Shown here: positions 50,401-61,156 of the stretch, in pieces
Layout of the letters: every line of letters starts with the position of its first letter
How positions within the stretch are numbered: the stretch's first letter is position 1
Assembly: GCF_964355755.1 (NCBI RefSeq)
Contig: NC_092676.1
Coordinates: 18,830,288-18,894,287, forward strand
Direction of reading: 5' to 3'
Origin: Antedon mediterranea
Lineage: Eukaryota > Echinodermata > Crinoidea > Comatulida > Antedonidae
Length of the DNA stretch: 64,000 bases
Program-made: the position numbers and the translations under genes
The notes under the pieces: model-generated
Told to the model about the DNA's origin: nothing
What the model saw: only the letters and a program-made list of their open reading frames with translations
Database searches by the model: none

Positions 50401-50981
50401 CGAAGTTTGATCCAAAAAACTATAGATAGGATTCCCTTTATTAATGTATATAAGATTCAAGAAACTTAAAATGTAAATTCATTTTGGTTGGCATAGTTAC
50501 CTGTAAGACAATAAAACTACAAACAAAAATACATCAATATTAATGTTCATTGCCTGATGTGTCAATATTAAAATACTGTACGGTTAATTATAAATGTTAA
50601 AATACTGTAAAACTAAACAGATTATAATAATAATAATAAACGTTTATTTATTTAACTTCATTAAAAAATGTAATGACTAAATATGTCTTATAAATATTAG
50701 GCCCTGCCTGGTAGTAGGTCTAAATAGTACAGTACCGATTTCTGAAATAGGCCGAGACGTCCTGAAACCTAAGCCTAACACTGCAGACTTGGTAAGTTAC
50801 TACGTTATAAGGGGGCTGGCCTGCCTCTCTCGCTAGCTCCTCGCTCAGTTTTTGTGCAACCTCAATCTAGGCCCTATTCATAGTTTGAATAAAGAGTCAA
50901 TTATTACCAACTAAATTCTTGTTCCTCATTATCTTCAAGATCCATTTTATCAGAATTTGTCTTTGAAAACAAGCACCCCAT
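44465..50981 (-). CDS. RP2: RP2, ARL3 GTPase-activating protein (9 coding exons, 345 aa)
   Basis: Coding exons (minus): 50981-50908, 49740-49623, 48907-48816, 48305-48133, 47765-47662, 47109-46981, 46281-46204, 45870-45771, 44634-44465. They total 1038 nt in one frame. The protein starts MGCLFSK: Gly2 for N-myristoylation and Cys3 for palmitoylation, as in vertebrate RP2. A TBCC/C-CAP beta-helix spans roughly residues 25-225 with [14 protein letters not shown] and CQQFRTRDC. Arg114 matches human Arg118, the arginine finger that stimulates ARL3 GTP hydrolysis. Residues ~230-345 form the NDPK-like C-terminal domain ending [12 protein letters not shown]2 acts at the plasma membrane and cilium base, resetting ARL3 after lipidated cargo release. 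Human length is 350 aa. A foldback element lies 39 bp upstream of the ATG; SPRYD3 is divergent beyond it. Confidence 0.96.
44746..45184 (+). mobile_element. Retroposed sequence in RP2 intron 8 with 13-bp TSD
   Basis: AAGATAGGAACAT flanks the insert exactly (44733-44745 and 45185-45197). The insert ends AATAAA then an A-rich tail with T interruptions, the mark of LINE-mediated retroposition. A ~58-base segment around GAAATATGAAAGTGTTCAAT occurs near both its ends (44768 and 45105). AT-rich, no long frame: a SINE-like unit or a retroposed 3' UTR. Confidence 0.8.
47826..47935. repeat. CGGT-core dispersed repeat, inverted
   Basis: Reverse complement of the 24650-24775 and 63688-63778 copies: AAGGCCATATACATGGCTGC, AGTGTTTACC, an (ACCG/ACCA)n core, GACATAGTGAGCT. 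It lies in RP2 intron 4. Confidence 0.8.
49079..49304. mobile_element. Palindromic MITE in RP2 intron 2
   Basis: Left end TTGTCGTATTCGATT and right end AATCGAATACGACAA are perfect complements. Further complementary blocks (GTTGAGTAC/GTACTCAAC, CTTTCGTTGTCAACG) extend inward. No coding capacity. A target duplication is not evident. Confidence 0.75.
49800..50907. other. RP2 intron 1, nothing recognised
   Basis: AT-rich intronic DNA with repeated ACTGTAC/GTACAGT strings and an (ATA)n tract near 50622-50640. No gene or element that I can support. Confidence 0.4.
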
Positions 50982-51053
50982 TTTAAACTGAATTAAATTT
51001 GACGACAAAAGCAAGAAAGTATGGAACGCCTCCTCTGCCTTCAGTTCACATTT

Positions 51054-51356
51054 ATCATGCAGTACACACCAATGGTCATGCAGTACACACCAATGGTCAT
51101 GCAGTACACACCAATGGTCATGCAGTACACACCAATGGTCATGCAGTACACACCAATCGTCATGCAGTACACACCAATCGTCATGCAGTACACACCAATC
51201 GTCATGCAGTACACACCAATTGTCATGCAGTACACACCAATTGTCATGCAGTACACACCAATGGTCATGCAGTACACACCAATCGTCATGCAGTACACAC
51301 CAATCGTCATGCAGTACACACCAATCGTCATGCAGTACACACCAATCGTCATGCAG
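51054..51356 (+). repeat. 21-bp tandem array, left arm
   Basis: Fourteen units with period 21; the variable positions give CAATGGT, CAATCGT or CAATTGT. Because 21 is a multiple of three, long frames are open on both strands, but they are artefacts. Confidence 0.95.
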
Positions 51357-51694
51357 TCAAATATTGCGTAATTTATACCGCCACCTATCGAAAAAATCGA
51401 ATATCACGTGACTTTTATTAGACGGCTGTAAAACTAAGGCTATATACAAACTTTATACTACAGCAACTCACGCTGTCTACTACTACACCGCACGTGCTTT
51501 ACGTCCTAAAGATTCCAAGATTTATTTAATAGTTTTTCCAGCCATTTTAGTCATAAAGCACGTGCGGTGTAGTAGTAGACATGCGTGAGTTGCTGTAGTA
51601 TAATGTTTGAATAGCTAGTTTTACAGCCGTCTAATAAACGTCACGTGATATTCGATTTTGTCGATAGGTGGCGGTATAAATTACGCAATATTTG

Positions 51695-51957
51695 ACTGCA
51701 TGACGATTGGTGTGTACTGCATGACGATTGGTGTGTACTGCATGACGATTGGTGTGTACTGCATGACCATTGGTGTGTACTGCATGACCATTGGTGTGTA
51801 CTGCATGACGATTGGTGTGTACTGCATGACGATTGGTGTGTACTGCATGATGTTTGGTGTGTACTGCATGACGATTGGTGTGTACTGCATGATGTTTGGT
51901 GTGTACTGCATGACGATTGGTGTGTACTGCATGACCATTGGTGTGTACTGCATGACA
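51695..51957 (-). repeat. 21-bp tandem array, right arm
   Basis: Twelve inverted units of the same 21-bp repeat. Two carry a GATGTTTGG variant not present in the left arm, so the arms have changed independently. Confidence 0.95.
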
Positions 51958-51997
51958 AATGTGAACTGAAGGCAGAGGAGGCGTTCCATAAGAAAGT

Positions 51998-52995
51998 ACA
52001 TGCGAAAAGCGTTTGTTTGGCAAGGCGACCAAAATAATTTACATAATCAACTTTGACATAAATTAGTTGCCAGAGGTAAAATATTATAGTAAAAGCTATT
52101 ATATTTGCACAAATATATCTCTGGTAAATAGAATATAATAAATGTATCTTTCATAAAGTTCTATATTTATAATAAACCTTTAAAAAATAATTACTTTCTG
52201 CTGCTTTCTGTTTTGTTGAAATTAATAGTTCAATACGTTTCGTATTTTGAAATTATTGAAATCAAATTGATTGGACCGCAGGAATAATTACGTTTATTAG
52301 ATGACGTAATAATTTTGGAAGTGAATGAATCGCGAGTTTTCCGCTCGGATCGTCGGGTCGTCCTTCTTTTCACCAATACGTTTAGATCCTTGTCTTCTTA
52401 ACTTTTTGATAACTGAGGTTACTACAGGTATTTGATTTTTTATTGGTTTCACCACCCTATGAATAAAGATTGATTTTATAGGCTTACTGCCTAGGCCTAG
52501 CCTACTAGCCCACCTCTAGGCTAGGAGGTAGGCTAGGCTAGCTAGCTAGGGCCTAGGCCTAGGCCTACACGCCGGCGCGGCTAGGTTTGGTAGGTAGGAT
52601 GGCAGGGGGAGGCGACCTAGCTAGGCTAGAAAATGTATGTTGTAGATTGTAGGCTGGCCGCTGGGAGAATGGATCGCCTGTTGGTCCTAGGCTCTAAGAT
52701 ATTTCCAGTGTAGCCCGATGGTCTGATTATTGAATGTTTCACTTAATATTTACCCTGTAACTGTTAATTTATCTCTACTTAACTAATGGCGGCAATATTG
52801 CTCTTTGTTTTTGTTGATTGACTGAGAAAGCAGTTTGTTAATGTTAGTCATTCATTCATTTTCTTTAAAACTTTTGCGCTACACTACAGGATATCAACAG
52901 AACCATTTGATGGATATGTTTGCGTAAATACATGCCTCGACCTTCAGCCTAGGCTGTACACCAGCAGTGGTCGAGCTGATTGCTCACAACAGATA
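51998..52995. promoter_or_regulatory. RP2-SPRYD3 shared intergenic region
   Basis: RP2 and SPRYD3 point away from each other, with about 2.0 kb between start codons, of which 1 kb is the foldback element. At 52480-52680 the DNA becomes locally GC- and CpG-richer (GCCGGCGCGG) with stacked CTAGGCCTAGG strings. Probably the SPRYD3 promoter and 5' UTR; no TATA box or transcription start can be fixed. The YAG at 52993-52995 could also be an acceptor for an upstream noncoding exon. Confidence 0.5.
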
Positions 52996-55900
52996 ATGCG
53001 TAGAGCCAGAAGGGGCATCCACTTTGGACTACAGTATCAGCACTTTTCACGAGTGAGGATGTTGGGCCGATTTATGGACCGTGAGGCAAATAGGCCACGT
53101 TATTACGGTGTTCTGCGCGTGGAAAACACATTACTGAGTAAAGGTGAAGGACTCTTCGTAGATGGTATGCCTGTCTCTCCTGGGAATAGCTTCTTTGAGG
53201 TACATATCTAAATTCCTGTCTGCACTATCAAAAGAAATGTGCCCATATTTTTTATGTTACTGTATATCAATACCATATTTGAGCATATCACTACCATATT
53301 TGGGCACATCACACTTTTTTTGTCAAACAAGTTTGATAGTGTAGACAGAACTTAACATTTATTTTATTAATATTTCCGAAACACATCTCTTTGGCTTTAT
53401 ACAGCACAAAAAAAAAATACCAGCACCAGAGCGGGTCCCTCAAACTCGGTATAAATTCCGGTCATTTTATACCATACCACCCAATGAGAGTATAGTCTTT
53501 TCTGAAAGATTGATTTACTGCCCTGGTTGAAAACTTCAAATAAATAACTTGAATGATTGAATATTATTTCCTCAGGTAGAGTTGTCCAACCCATTGAAGA
53601 TACCATCAATTTGTGTTGGTCTTTCACCACCTGATCAAAAGCCAGGAACGCCATTAGGATCTGATGAGAAATCCTTGGGTTATAATGTGACGGATTCCTC
53701 AGTGTAAGTTATTACGACTAAATAAATAGTGATAATATCCTGGATTTATAAAGCCCCTAATGTTTTGAAACCTCAAGGCGCTGTACATATTATAGTACCC
53801 TGGTCCTTGCCACATGTGTGGCAAATGCAAACGTACATAAAGTGTTCAAGGGTACAAGCAACAAGCATTAGATTCGAACCCACACTCTCACAATCAGTAA
53901 TCCAACAAGCAACACTGCGCCACATGCCCTTACTCTCAATGTAAACTACATAGTGATACTATAGTTAGTTTACAGCTTAATTGATGTTGAATTTATTGAT
54001 CCAACGAATAACTCTTATTACTCCAACATTGAAGACATTGTAAACGGTTTTAATCGATATTTTACTTCTATTTTTAATGATGTTAACGTTCATTTTAATT
54101 TTAACGAACCTCCCCCCTGTTCTCTTAAAATCCCTGTACTTGCTGATATTTCATTTAGTCCGAATGATATAATTAACACCATATCTACATTTCGGTCTAA
54201 TTCCGCTCCTGGACCAGACTTAATATCAGTCAAATTACTCAAGCCAATATCGCATTCAATTGCCTATCCCCTTTGGTTGCTGTATCGTACTTCTCTTAAT
54301 ACTGGTACTGTGCCCAATGATTGGAAATGTGTAAATACTATTCCAGTTCATAAATCTGGCGATAAGGCAGCGATAACTAATTATAGACCAGTGGCCCTTT
54401 CCTCATTGGTGTGTAAAATTTTAGAGAAGATTATCGTAAATAACATTAATAACTTTACGTATGACAACGGTTTACTTAACCCTAATCAACATGGTTTTGT
54501 CAAACATAAATCTTGCGTAACTCAACTCAATAATGTTACCTATCACTGGTCAAAAATTCTTGACAAACGTGAGCCAGCAATTATTGATACTCTGTTTTTA
54601 GACATGAGCAAAGCATTTGATAAAATGCCCTTCGACATCTTATTAACAAAAATTGCTGTAAATTTTAATATTCAAGGTAATATCTGGAAATGGATATCTT
54701 CATACTTGACTGACAGGAATCAGAAAGTTTGTTTCAGGGGGGCTACTTCTTCCGTACTTCCAGTCACATCGGGTATACCTCAGGGCAGTTGTCTTGGTCC
54801 AATTTTATTCAATATGTTTGTGAACGATGTTAATCATAATGTTTCTTCTGAATGTTTTCTTTTTGCAGATGATATAATACTATATAGACACAGACAAAAT
54901 GCCAACGATATTGTTAATTTGCAAAATGATATAAATATTTTATCTAATTGGGCTGATAAGAATCAAATGAAATTCAATGTCAACAAAACTAAATTAATGC
55001 ATATCACCAGAAAGCGTAACTTTGTTAAGCCGTTGTACTTTCTTAATGGTGAGACAATTGCGGTGGTTGATAGCCATAAACATTTAGGAGTACATATCGA
55101 TTCTAAACTGAATTGGAATGTTCAAATTGATAATCTAATATCGAAAGCTAATCGAATGTTAGGCTTTATTTTTTCTGTAGCCGGAAATTGCTCTCCAGAC
55201 GCGATTTCGTGTCTGTACAAAACTTTGGTGCTACCTATTCTAGAGTATGGTTTGCCGGCGTGGGGCCCCAGAAATGGAGGACACATAAAACGCCTCGAAC
55301 AGGTTCAGCGACGGGCCTCTAGACGTATTCTGGGACCCCACTGCGGACCTATATCATACGACGAACGTTTAATAACTTTGGGTTGGTTATCCTTACGTGA
55401 TAGACGTTTAATGATTTTAATTTCCTTTATATTTCGTTGTTTTTATAATGTAACTTTTTGTAGTACTGTAAATAACAATATCCATATCAATCAACGCCAT
55501 CCTGAATTACTCACATTTGTCCACCCTTTTGCACGTACCGATACTTTAAAATATTCGTCTATCAACAATTTTCCTGTTATATGGTCATCACTACCCTCCA
55601 TAATCAAAGATCAAGCAGTTACTCTTCCTTTGAAAAATTTCCTGTCGAAATTGAAAAAATATCTGCTTGATCAACGCTAAATTTATTTTAATTGTATAGG
55701 AGTATTTTAAATGGTGTAACACAGTAATACAAATTAATTAAATTTTTTATATTTTCTGTATATTTTATATTCATTTTTAACTTGTATTAAGTTGTATGTT
55801 ACAGGGATTGCGGACACAAATGTGTTATGGTGCTCTGTTGCTGTCGCAATCCCTGGACCGCTTGTTGTCGAATAAAGAAATGAAAATGAAAAAAAAAAAA

Positions 55901-58900
55901 ATGAAAATGAAGATATAGACGAAGACCCATTAAAAGAATTCATTAGTATATGTAGAAAATCATGGAACTATTCTTTTAGTTAGTTGATATTGATTTATAC
56001 AGTTAAGTAGATGATATTGATTTATACAGTTTTAAGTTGATGATATTGATTTATACAGTTAAGTTGATGATTTTGATTTATACAGTTAAGTTGATGATTT
56101 TGATTTATACAGTTAAGTTGATGATATTGATTTATACAGTTTTAAGTTGATGATATTGATTTATACAGTTAAGTTGATGATATTGATTTATACAGTTAAG
56201 TAGATGATATTGATTTATACAGTTAAGTTGATGATTTTGATTTATACAGTTAAGTTGATGATATTGATTTATACAGTTAAGTTGATGATTTTGATTTATA
56301 CAGTTAAGTTGATGATTTTGATTTATACAGTTAAGTTGATGATTTTGATTTATACAGTTAAGTTGATGATATTGATTTATACAGTTAAGTTGATGATTTT
56401 GATTTATACAGTTAAGTTGATGATATTGATTTATACAGTTAAGTTGATGATATTGATTTATACAGTTAAGTTGATGATATTGATTTATACAGTTAAGTTG
56501 ATGATATTGATTTATACAGTTAAGTTGATGATTTTGATTTATACAGTTAAGTTTATGATATTGATTTATAAGTTGATGTAATTGATACAGTATATTGATG
56601 ATATTGATTTATTAGTTGATGATATTGATTTATTAGTTGATGATATTGATTTACATATGTAGTAAGTTGATAATATTGATTTCTAAGTTGATGATATTGA
56701 TTTATTAGTTGATGATATTGATTTATAAGCTGATGATATTGATTTATATAGTAAGTTGATAATATTGATTTATACAGTAAGTTGATGATATTGATTTCTA
56801 AGTTGATGATATTGATTTTTAAATTGATGATATTGATTTATAAGTTGATGATATTGACTTATAAGTTGTTGATATTGATTTGTAAGTTGATGATATTGAT
56901 TTGTAAGTTGATGATATTGATTTGTAAGTTGATTATATTGATATATTCTTGTGAAGGAATGAGAGGCCACCAATTAATTTTACAATGATGATGTTGAATA
57001 CTGTAGTTTACAGACTGCAGTATGATTTCTAAAAGGTTTCCATTGAACTGCTATTTAGACTATGAAAGCAATTAAAGTTCAAATAGACGTCTATGTATTA
57101 TTCATTAAAATGTATCTTTGTTATGTTTTTCAATATTCCGAATTCAGGTTTTTGGTAAAATTGTTGTCTTCCTCTATTAAAAGTAATGGATTCAATCCAC
57201 ATACCCATTTCTGAATTCACATACTTCCTCAGAAAAGTTTTATCAAGTTTATTTCCATGTTTCAGCCACCATAAGGGTGAAGCTACTCCTTACGATGCAT
57301 GTAAGAAAGGTGACAAGATTGGATGTGGGGTGAAGTTTTCTGAAGATGCCAAGGATGATGAACCTCGAACTGTTTACTTCACAATAAATGGAAGAGAGGT
57401 ACTTTTGATTTCTATTGATTTAATCCGTTTCAATTTTCTGCTGTTGCATTCACGCCAAAGAATTTTTAATAGCATAGTATTTGAAAACAAAATTGAAATA
57501 ATGTCAATAAGTTCAATACTTCATTCTATAGAGAAAATGATTTAAAGGCCAGGTGCGGGCAAAAAATTTCTATTGATCATACATTCCAATAATTATCGAT
57601 CTATAGTTTCCCCTATGTTTCATAATTTTTGGGATTTTATTTGTGTTACACGAGCTTGTTGAAAATAAGCACTTTCTTATCAGTGGGGGGATAGTTCAAA
57701 TTACACAGTAAAATCTCTATTCTTTTGTACACAAATTTTGTAAAGTAGAGAGGCATTTTAAAAAGCTATGAAAAATAAACGGTGTGGTAAAAATGTTATC
57801 AGATGACTAAATATAGGTAATATAACTTGAATATTACATTTTTGATATTTTTATTGAACTTCAGATTTTTATTTTCATGCTATAGCAAAAATTATCCACC
57901 GTATATCCACCATCTTTTTTCACCGTCTAGGGAGTCACCAGACATGTTATTACATTAGGTTAACTACCTAACTACTGAAAAAAAGTCTTCCTGGTTTTTA
58001 TGGAAGAATTTTTGCCAAATTTTGTATTTGACCATATTAAGGGAAATTAATTTTTTTTTCCTCTTGATTTCTGTTACAAATATTTGATTTATGTACAATT
58101 AACCAAATATTATATTTAAAATTCATGCCTGTATCTGAGCTTTAAGTTCTAGAGAGCAAACTAAGTCATGTTATAGTGATGCAAACATGGCATTACATGA
58201 CTCATCACAGTGGCTCATATGGTCAAGAATATTTTTCATTATACAAAAATAACTGAAAAGTTTGTTTTTTATGAGGATTATATTATGCTCAACAATCTGT
58301 AGGTAGTGTGTGTCTAGTGTCTGATAATGGTTGGCCCTCTGTGTGGTCCCTCTTCATATTGAATCACTTTTTAGCTTTGATTACATTGGGCTTCTCTCCC
58401 TAGTTAATTATATATAACTTCTTCACTTCATCAACAGATTGCAACACAAGAAGTTGAGTTCCCAGCTTGTGGTCTTTTCCCAGCCATTTCATTCAAGACG
58501 GCTGGTGATCGCGTACAGGTTCATTTGCAGGCGGATGGGCCTAGTATGGTGGAGGAAATGGTAGTTGACAGCTGTGAAGAGGATTGGGCTAGGCTACACG
58601 ATGTTGACGTTAACGGACCAGTAAGTAGTTAATATTTGGGGGCTTTTTTCGATTTACGATGACTGACAACCAAACTACGTCATGTACTGTAGTTCATTGT
58701 GCGCATGCAGAAGGAGGGAGGACCTCGACACATAGGATGGTTTCTAGGTGCAGGCCATTACCGATTGACCTGACCTAGGTTGGTCCTCGGTCGAAAGCTC
58801 TCTGTTATTGACATCTGCAAAATGACGGAACAGTAGAATATATTATATTGTAAAACCTTTGTTTGGCCGTAAGACCACTTGGTACTTCAGCTCTGTCTAC

Positions 58901-61156
58901 TATCAAACTTTATGTGACAACAAAATGTGATGTGGCCATATATGGCATGATGATGTCATATCACTACCATATTTGAACATAGCACTACCATATTTGGGCA
59001 CATCACACCTTTTTTGTCAAACTAGTTTGATAGTGTAGACAGAGCTTAAGTCTATGTGCATGTGTGTATTCAATTTTTGGTAGTAGTTTAAGTTTGTTTT
59101 TCTCCCATGTTTATTTTATTTTCAGCCCTTTAACATTAATATTCTTATTCTTCTTCTAAATTGTAAATGTTTTATTTAGATTAAATCCTTTTTTTTTCAT
59201 AGTTTTTATCGTATGTAGGAAGAGGAAAGTCGACAGCTAATGTTGGACTTGCCCAAGCGAGGAAACCAGTTACCCCAACAAATCATTACTTTGAGTTAGA
59301 AATAATTGATCCTGGAAAAAACTGCTATGTTGCTATTGGTCTAGCCAGGCGTAACTATCCAAAATCACGTCACCCTGGTTGGAATTATGGCTCCATAGCA
59401 TACCATGCAGGTTAGTGAAGTTAAATCCAGTTGGAGAGGTGGGGGAGTTTGAGATAGTTGATCGTGAAAAAATTGCTATGTTGCTATTGGCCAACTATCC
59501 AAACCACCCTGGTTGGAATTTTTTCTCCATACCATATCATGCAGCTTGTAAGGTTAGGTTGGTGAAGTTAAATCCAGTTTGGGAGGTGGGAAAACACTGA
59601 CAGAGGAAAAAAAACATTTTTTCAGTACATATATAAAAAATCATAGAAAAATGTGTTTACTTGAATGTTGCGGTGTATGGGTGGGTCACTACGACCTTAG
59701 GGAGTAACAAACATTACCCTTGCATATGTTACTATTATTTAGTTTATGATTATATTTTTGTTCTGTAGGCCAGACTATATTTACATTACACAAAATGTTT
59801 ACTACTGATTTTTAAACAAAAATAACTTTTTTAATAATAATAAAATCATTATTTCTGAAGAAAGAACAATAATTAAAACTGTTATTTCAAAAAGTAGAGC
59901 GGCGTTTTTTGTAGGAAATATTTCTTGTTTAATGTAAGTTATCAGACAGAAATTTGGGTAATAAATATGTATGTAATGTCAATGATATTTAACAGTCATA
60001 TTTAGCTCTATATTCGACAGTGCCTTTACATTTATTCTTTGTTTATTTAGATGATGGTAAATTATTTAATGGTGTGGGACAAGGTGACCCATTTGGCCCC
60101 AGGTGCTATAAAGGTGATATTATGGGATGTGGAGTGATGTTTCCTCGTGATTATCAATTTGATGAGTAAGTTTGCATAAATAAGCTATGATAACACATAA
60201 TGTTAATATTGTCTTTTTAAATTTTTGATTCAAATTGCAGATTAAAAGCCAATTTACACAGACGAGCGGTGACGGTAAGAAATACATAATGTTAGATGTT
60301 ATTCCTTATGACCATTTACAAACAACGTGGAGCGGCCGGGCGGTTTCCGCTCAGGATAGATACAGATTCTATGTGGAACAAGCTCTTGGCTTACCGTTAC
60401 AGCTACCGCTCGTCTGTGTAAATTGGCCTTATAGAAAATTTTCAGTTTGTCTTTCATTGCTTAAAATAATAAAAGTGAATATCTTTTACAGCGAAGATAA
60501 AGATGCTGAAGAAGAAGAGGGTGCTTCATCAGTGTTACCAGCTAGAGACCCGTTGTATGGCCTTGGTGACCTAAATCTTATGTACCCTAGAGGGCAGTAT
60601 GAAGATGACGATCAAGATTTAATTAATGAGGAATTGATGGATTTACAAAGTCAAGGAATCAGTGTACAGGTTGGTTTGCTTATTTTGTTTATTTCTCAAG
60701 ATTAAATTGAAAAAGAAAACCATGAAAAGTAAGCATCTACTGTACAGCCAACTTTCACATTACAGGACACTATTCGAATGACCTAATAAGTCTGGTATTC
60801 AGAGTGTGTTTTATGCTAAACATTAATTTTCTACGTCAATAAAAGCCTGGTTGTTTGGAGAGTCTCCGGTTTTCAGAGAAAATTGGGAGAGCTGACAGTA
60901 TGCATAGATGTTCTATTCAAATTCAAGAAAAGATGAGGACCCTACCCTAAGGAATAAAGGATCATTTATCACTGGTACCATGTAAGGAAATAATCATTTA
61001 CTGCATACGATTTTTTTCCAGGTATTTTTCACTAGAAATGGCAAGACAATTGGACGAAGAGAAGTACGAATACCACAAGGTGGCTTCTTCCCCTCTATAG
61101 GAATGATGAGTATTGGAGAGAAAGTTCGCATTGATCTTCGACCTTTGAGTGGTTGA
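52996..61156 (+). CDS. SPRYD3: SPRYD3, twin SPRY-domain protein (8 coding exons, 427 aa)
   Basis: Coding exons: 52996-53199, 53576-53703, 57266-57398, 58438-58620, 59203-59410, 60051-60165, 60492-60669, 61022-61156. They total 1284 nt in one frame, each with GT/AG ends. The N-terminal MRR-RR matches the vertebrate start. First SPRY at about residues 35-190 (GDKIGCGVKF; TVYFTINGRE), then DSCEEDWARLHDV. Second SPRY at about 217-427 (GLAQARKPV; NHYFELEIIDPG; HPGWNYGSIAYHADDGKLF; GDPFGPRCYKGDIMGCG; VFFTRNGK; GGFFPSIGMMSIGEKVRIDL). An acidic insert at ~325-375 matches the acidic stretch of the human protein (442 aa). SPRY domains bind peptides; this protein's role is poorly known. The first SPRY is more diverged than the second. 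Introns host a LINE, a SINE, two MITE-2s, a MITE-3 and a minisatellite. Confidence 0.95.
53212..53351. mobile_element. MITE-2 copy in SPRYD3 intron 1
   Basis: CCTGTCTGCACTATCA at the left and GATAGTGTAGACAGAAC at the right, followed by TTAA. The interior GGGCACATCACACTTTTTTT is as in other copies. Confidence 0.8.
53730..53940 (-). repeat. tRNA-derived SINE
   Basis: On the minus strand the head has box A-like TGGCGCAGTG and box B GGGTTCGAATC. The tail ends with the complement of CAAGGCGCTGTACATAT, resembling an L2-type LINE 3' end. That is the usual design of a SINE mobilised by an L2-like LINE. Confidence 0.65.
53965..55890 (+). pseudogene. LINE reverse transcriptase in SPRYD3 intron 2, long open frame
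   Basis: The frame is open from 53965 to 55680 (about 571 codons). RT motifs in order: APGPDLISVKLL, NYRPVALSSL, LDMSKAFDKM (motif A), SGIPQGSCLGP (motif B), FADDIILY (catalytic), HLGVHID, then the C-terminal KTLVLPILEYGLPAWGP and RRASRRILG. The endonuclease domain is missing, so it is 5'-truncated although the RT frame has no stop. The UTR ends with a hairpin (AGGGATTGCG / CGCAATCCCT) and GAAATGAAAATGA plus an A run. Same strand as SPRYD3. Jockey superfamily. Confidence 0.88.
55975..56960 (+). repeat. 27-bp then 21-bp minisatellite in SPRYD3 intron 2
   Basis: Units TTGATGATATTGATTTATAC+AGTTAAG (27) up to ~56570, then shorter units GATGATATTGATTTATAAGT+T (21) to ~56960 that lack the ACAGTT hexamer. 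A few 30-base variants with TTTTAAG occur near 56030 and 56140. Confidence 0.93.
58890..59045. mobile_element. MITE-2 copy in SPRYD3 intron 4
   Basis: Perfect ends GCTCTGTCTAC and GTAGACAGAGC; TTCA on the left and TTAA on the right fit a TTAA target duplication with one change. Confidence 0.85.
59446..59544 (+). pseudogene. Decayed tandem copy of SPRYD3 exon 5
   Basis: Bases here repeat the 3' half of exon 5 (GAGTT-GA-ATA-TTGATC, TGCTATGTTGCTATTGG, AACTATCCAAA, CACCCTGGTTGGAATT, CATACCAT-ATCATGCAG). There is a deletion of about a dozen bases, and the donor is replaced by CTTGTAAG. The intron start GTGAAGTTAAATCCAGTT is repeated after it as well. A ~150-base tandem duplication placed a second, now frame-shifted, exon copy inside intron 5. 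Confidence 0.85.
60248..60427. mobile_element. MITE-3 copy in SPRYD3 intron 6
   Basis: Ends GCCAATTTACACAGACGAGC and the complement GCTCGTCTGTGTAAATTGGC are perfect over about 23 bases. Related sequences lie at 37499 and 42890. It is read through by a 156-codon frame ending at 60705 that merges with exon 7, but the AG before 60492 is the real acceptor. Confidence 0.8.

Larger units (their letters stand above)
51021..51989. mobile_element. TU-like foldback element with 21-bp VNTR arms (969 bp)
   Basis: The ends ATGGAACGCCTCCTCTGCCT and its reverse complement are perfect, with AAGAAAGT duplicated at 51013-51020 and 51990-51997. Each arm has a ~33-base terminal domain, then an array of 21-bp units resembling CATGCAGTACACACCAATGG (14 units left, 12 right), then a ~240-base inner domain also inverted. 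A ~60-base centre follows. This matches sea-urchin TU elements in plan (VNTR outer arms, unique inner arms, 8-bp target duplication, as I recall the literature). No transposase inside. Inserted 39 bp upstream of the RP2 ATG. Confidence 0.9.

Noticed and set aside
51021-51989. Long open frames (HAVHTN and MQYTPIV repeats) across the 21-bp arrays
   Set aside because: Open only because the period is a multiple of three; several frames on both strands are open at once, and both arrays lie within a mobile element.
60235-60705. 156-codon frame apparently extending SPRYD3 exon 7 upstream
   Set aside because: The upstream part is a MITE with perfect TIRs. The AG before 60492 restores phase with exon 6 and gives homology to vertebrate SPRYD3.
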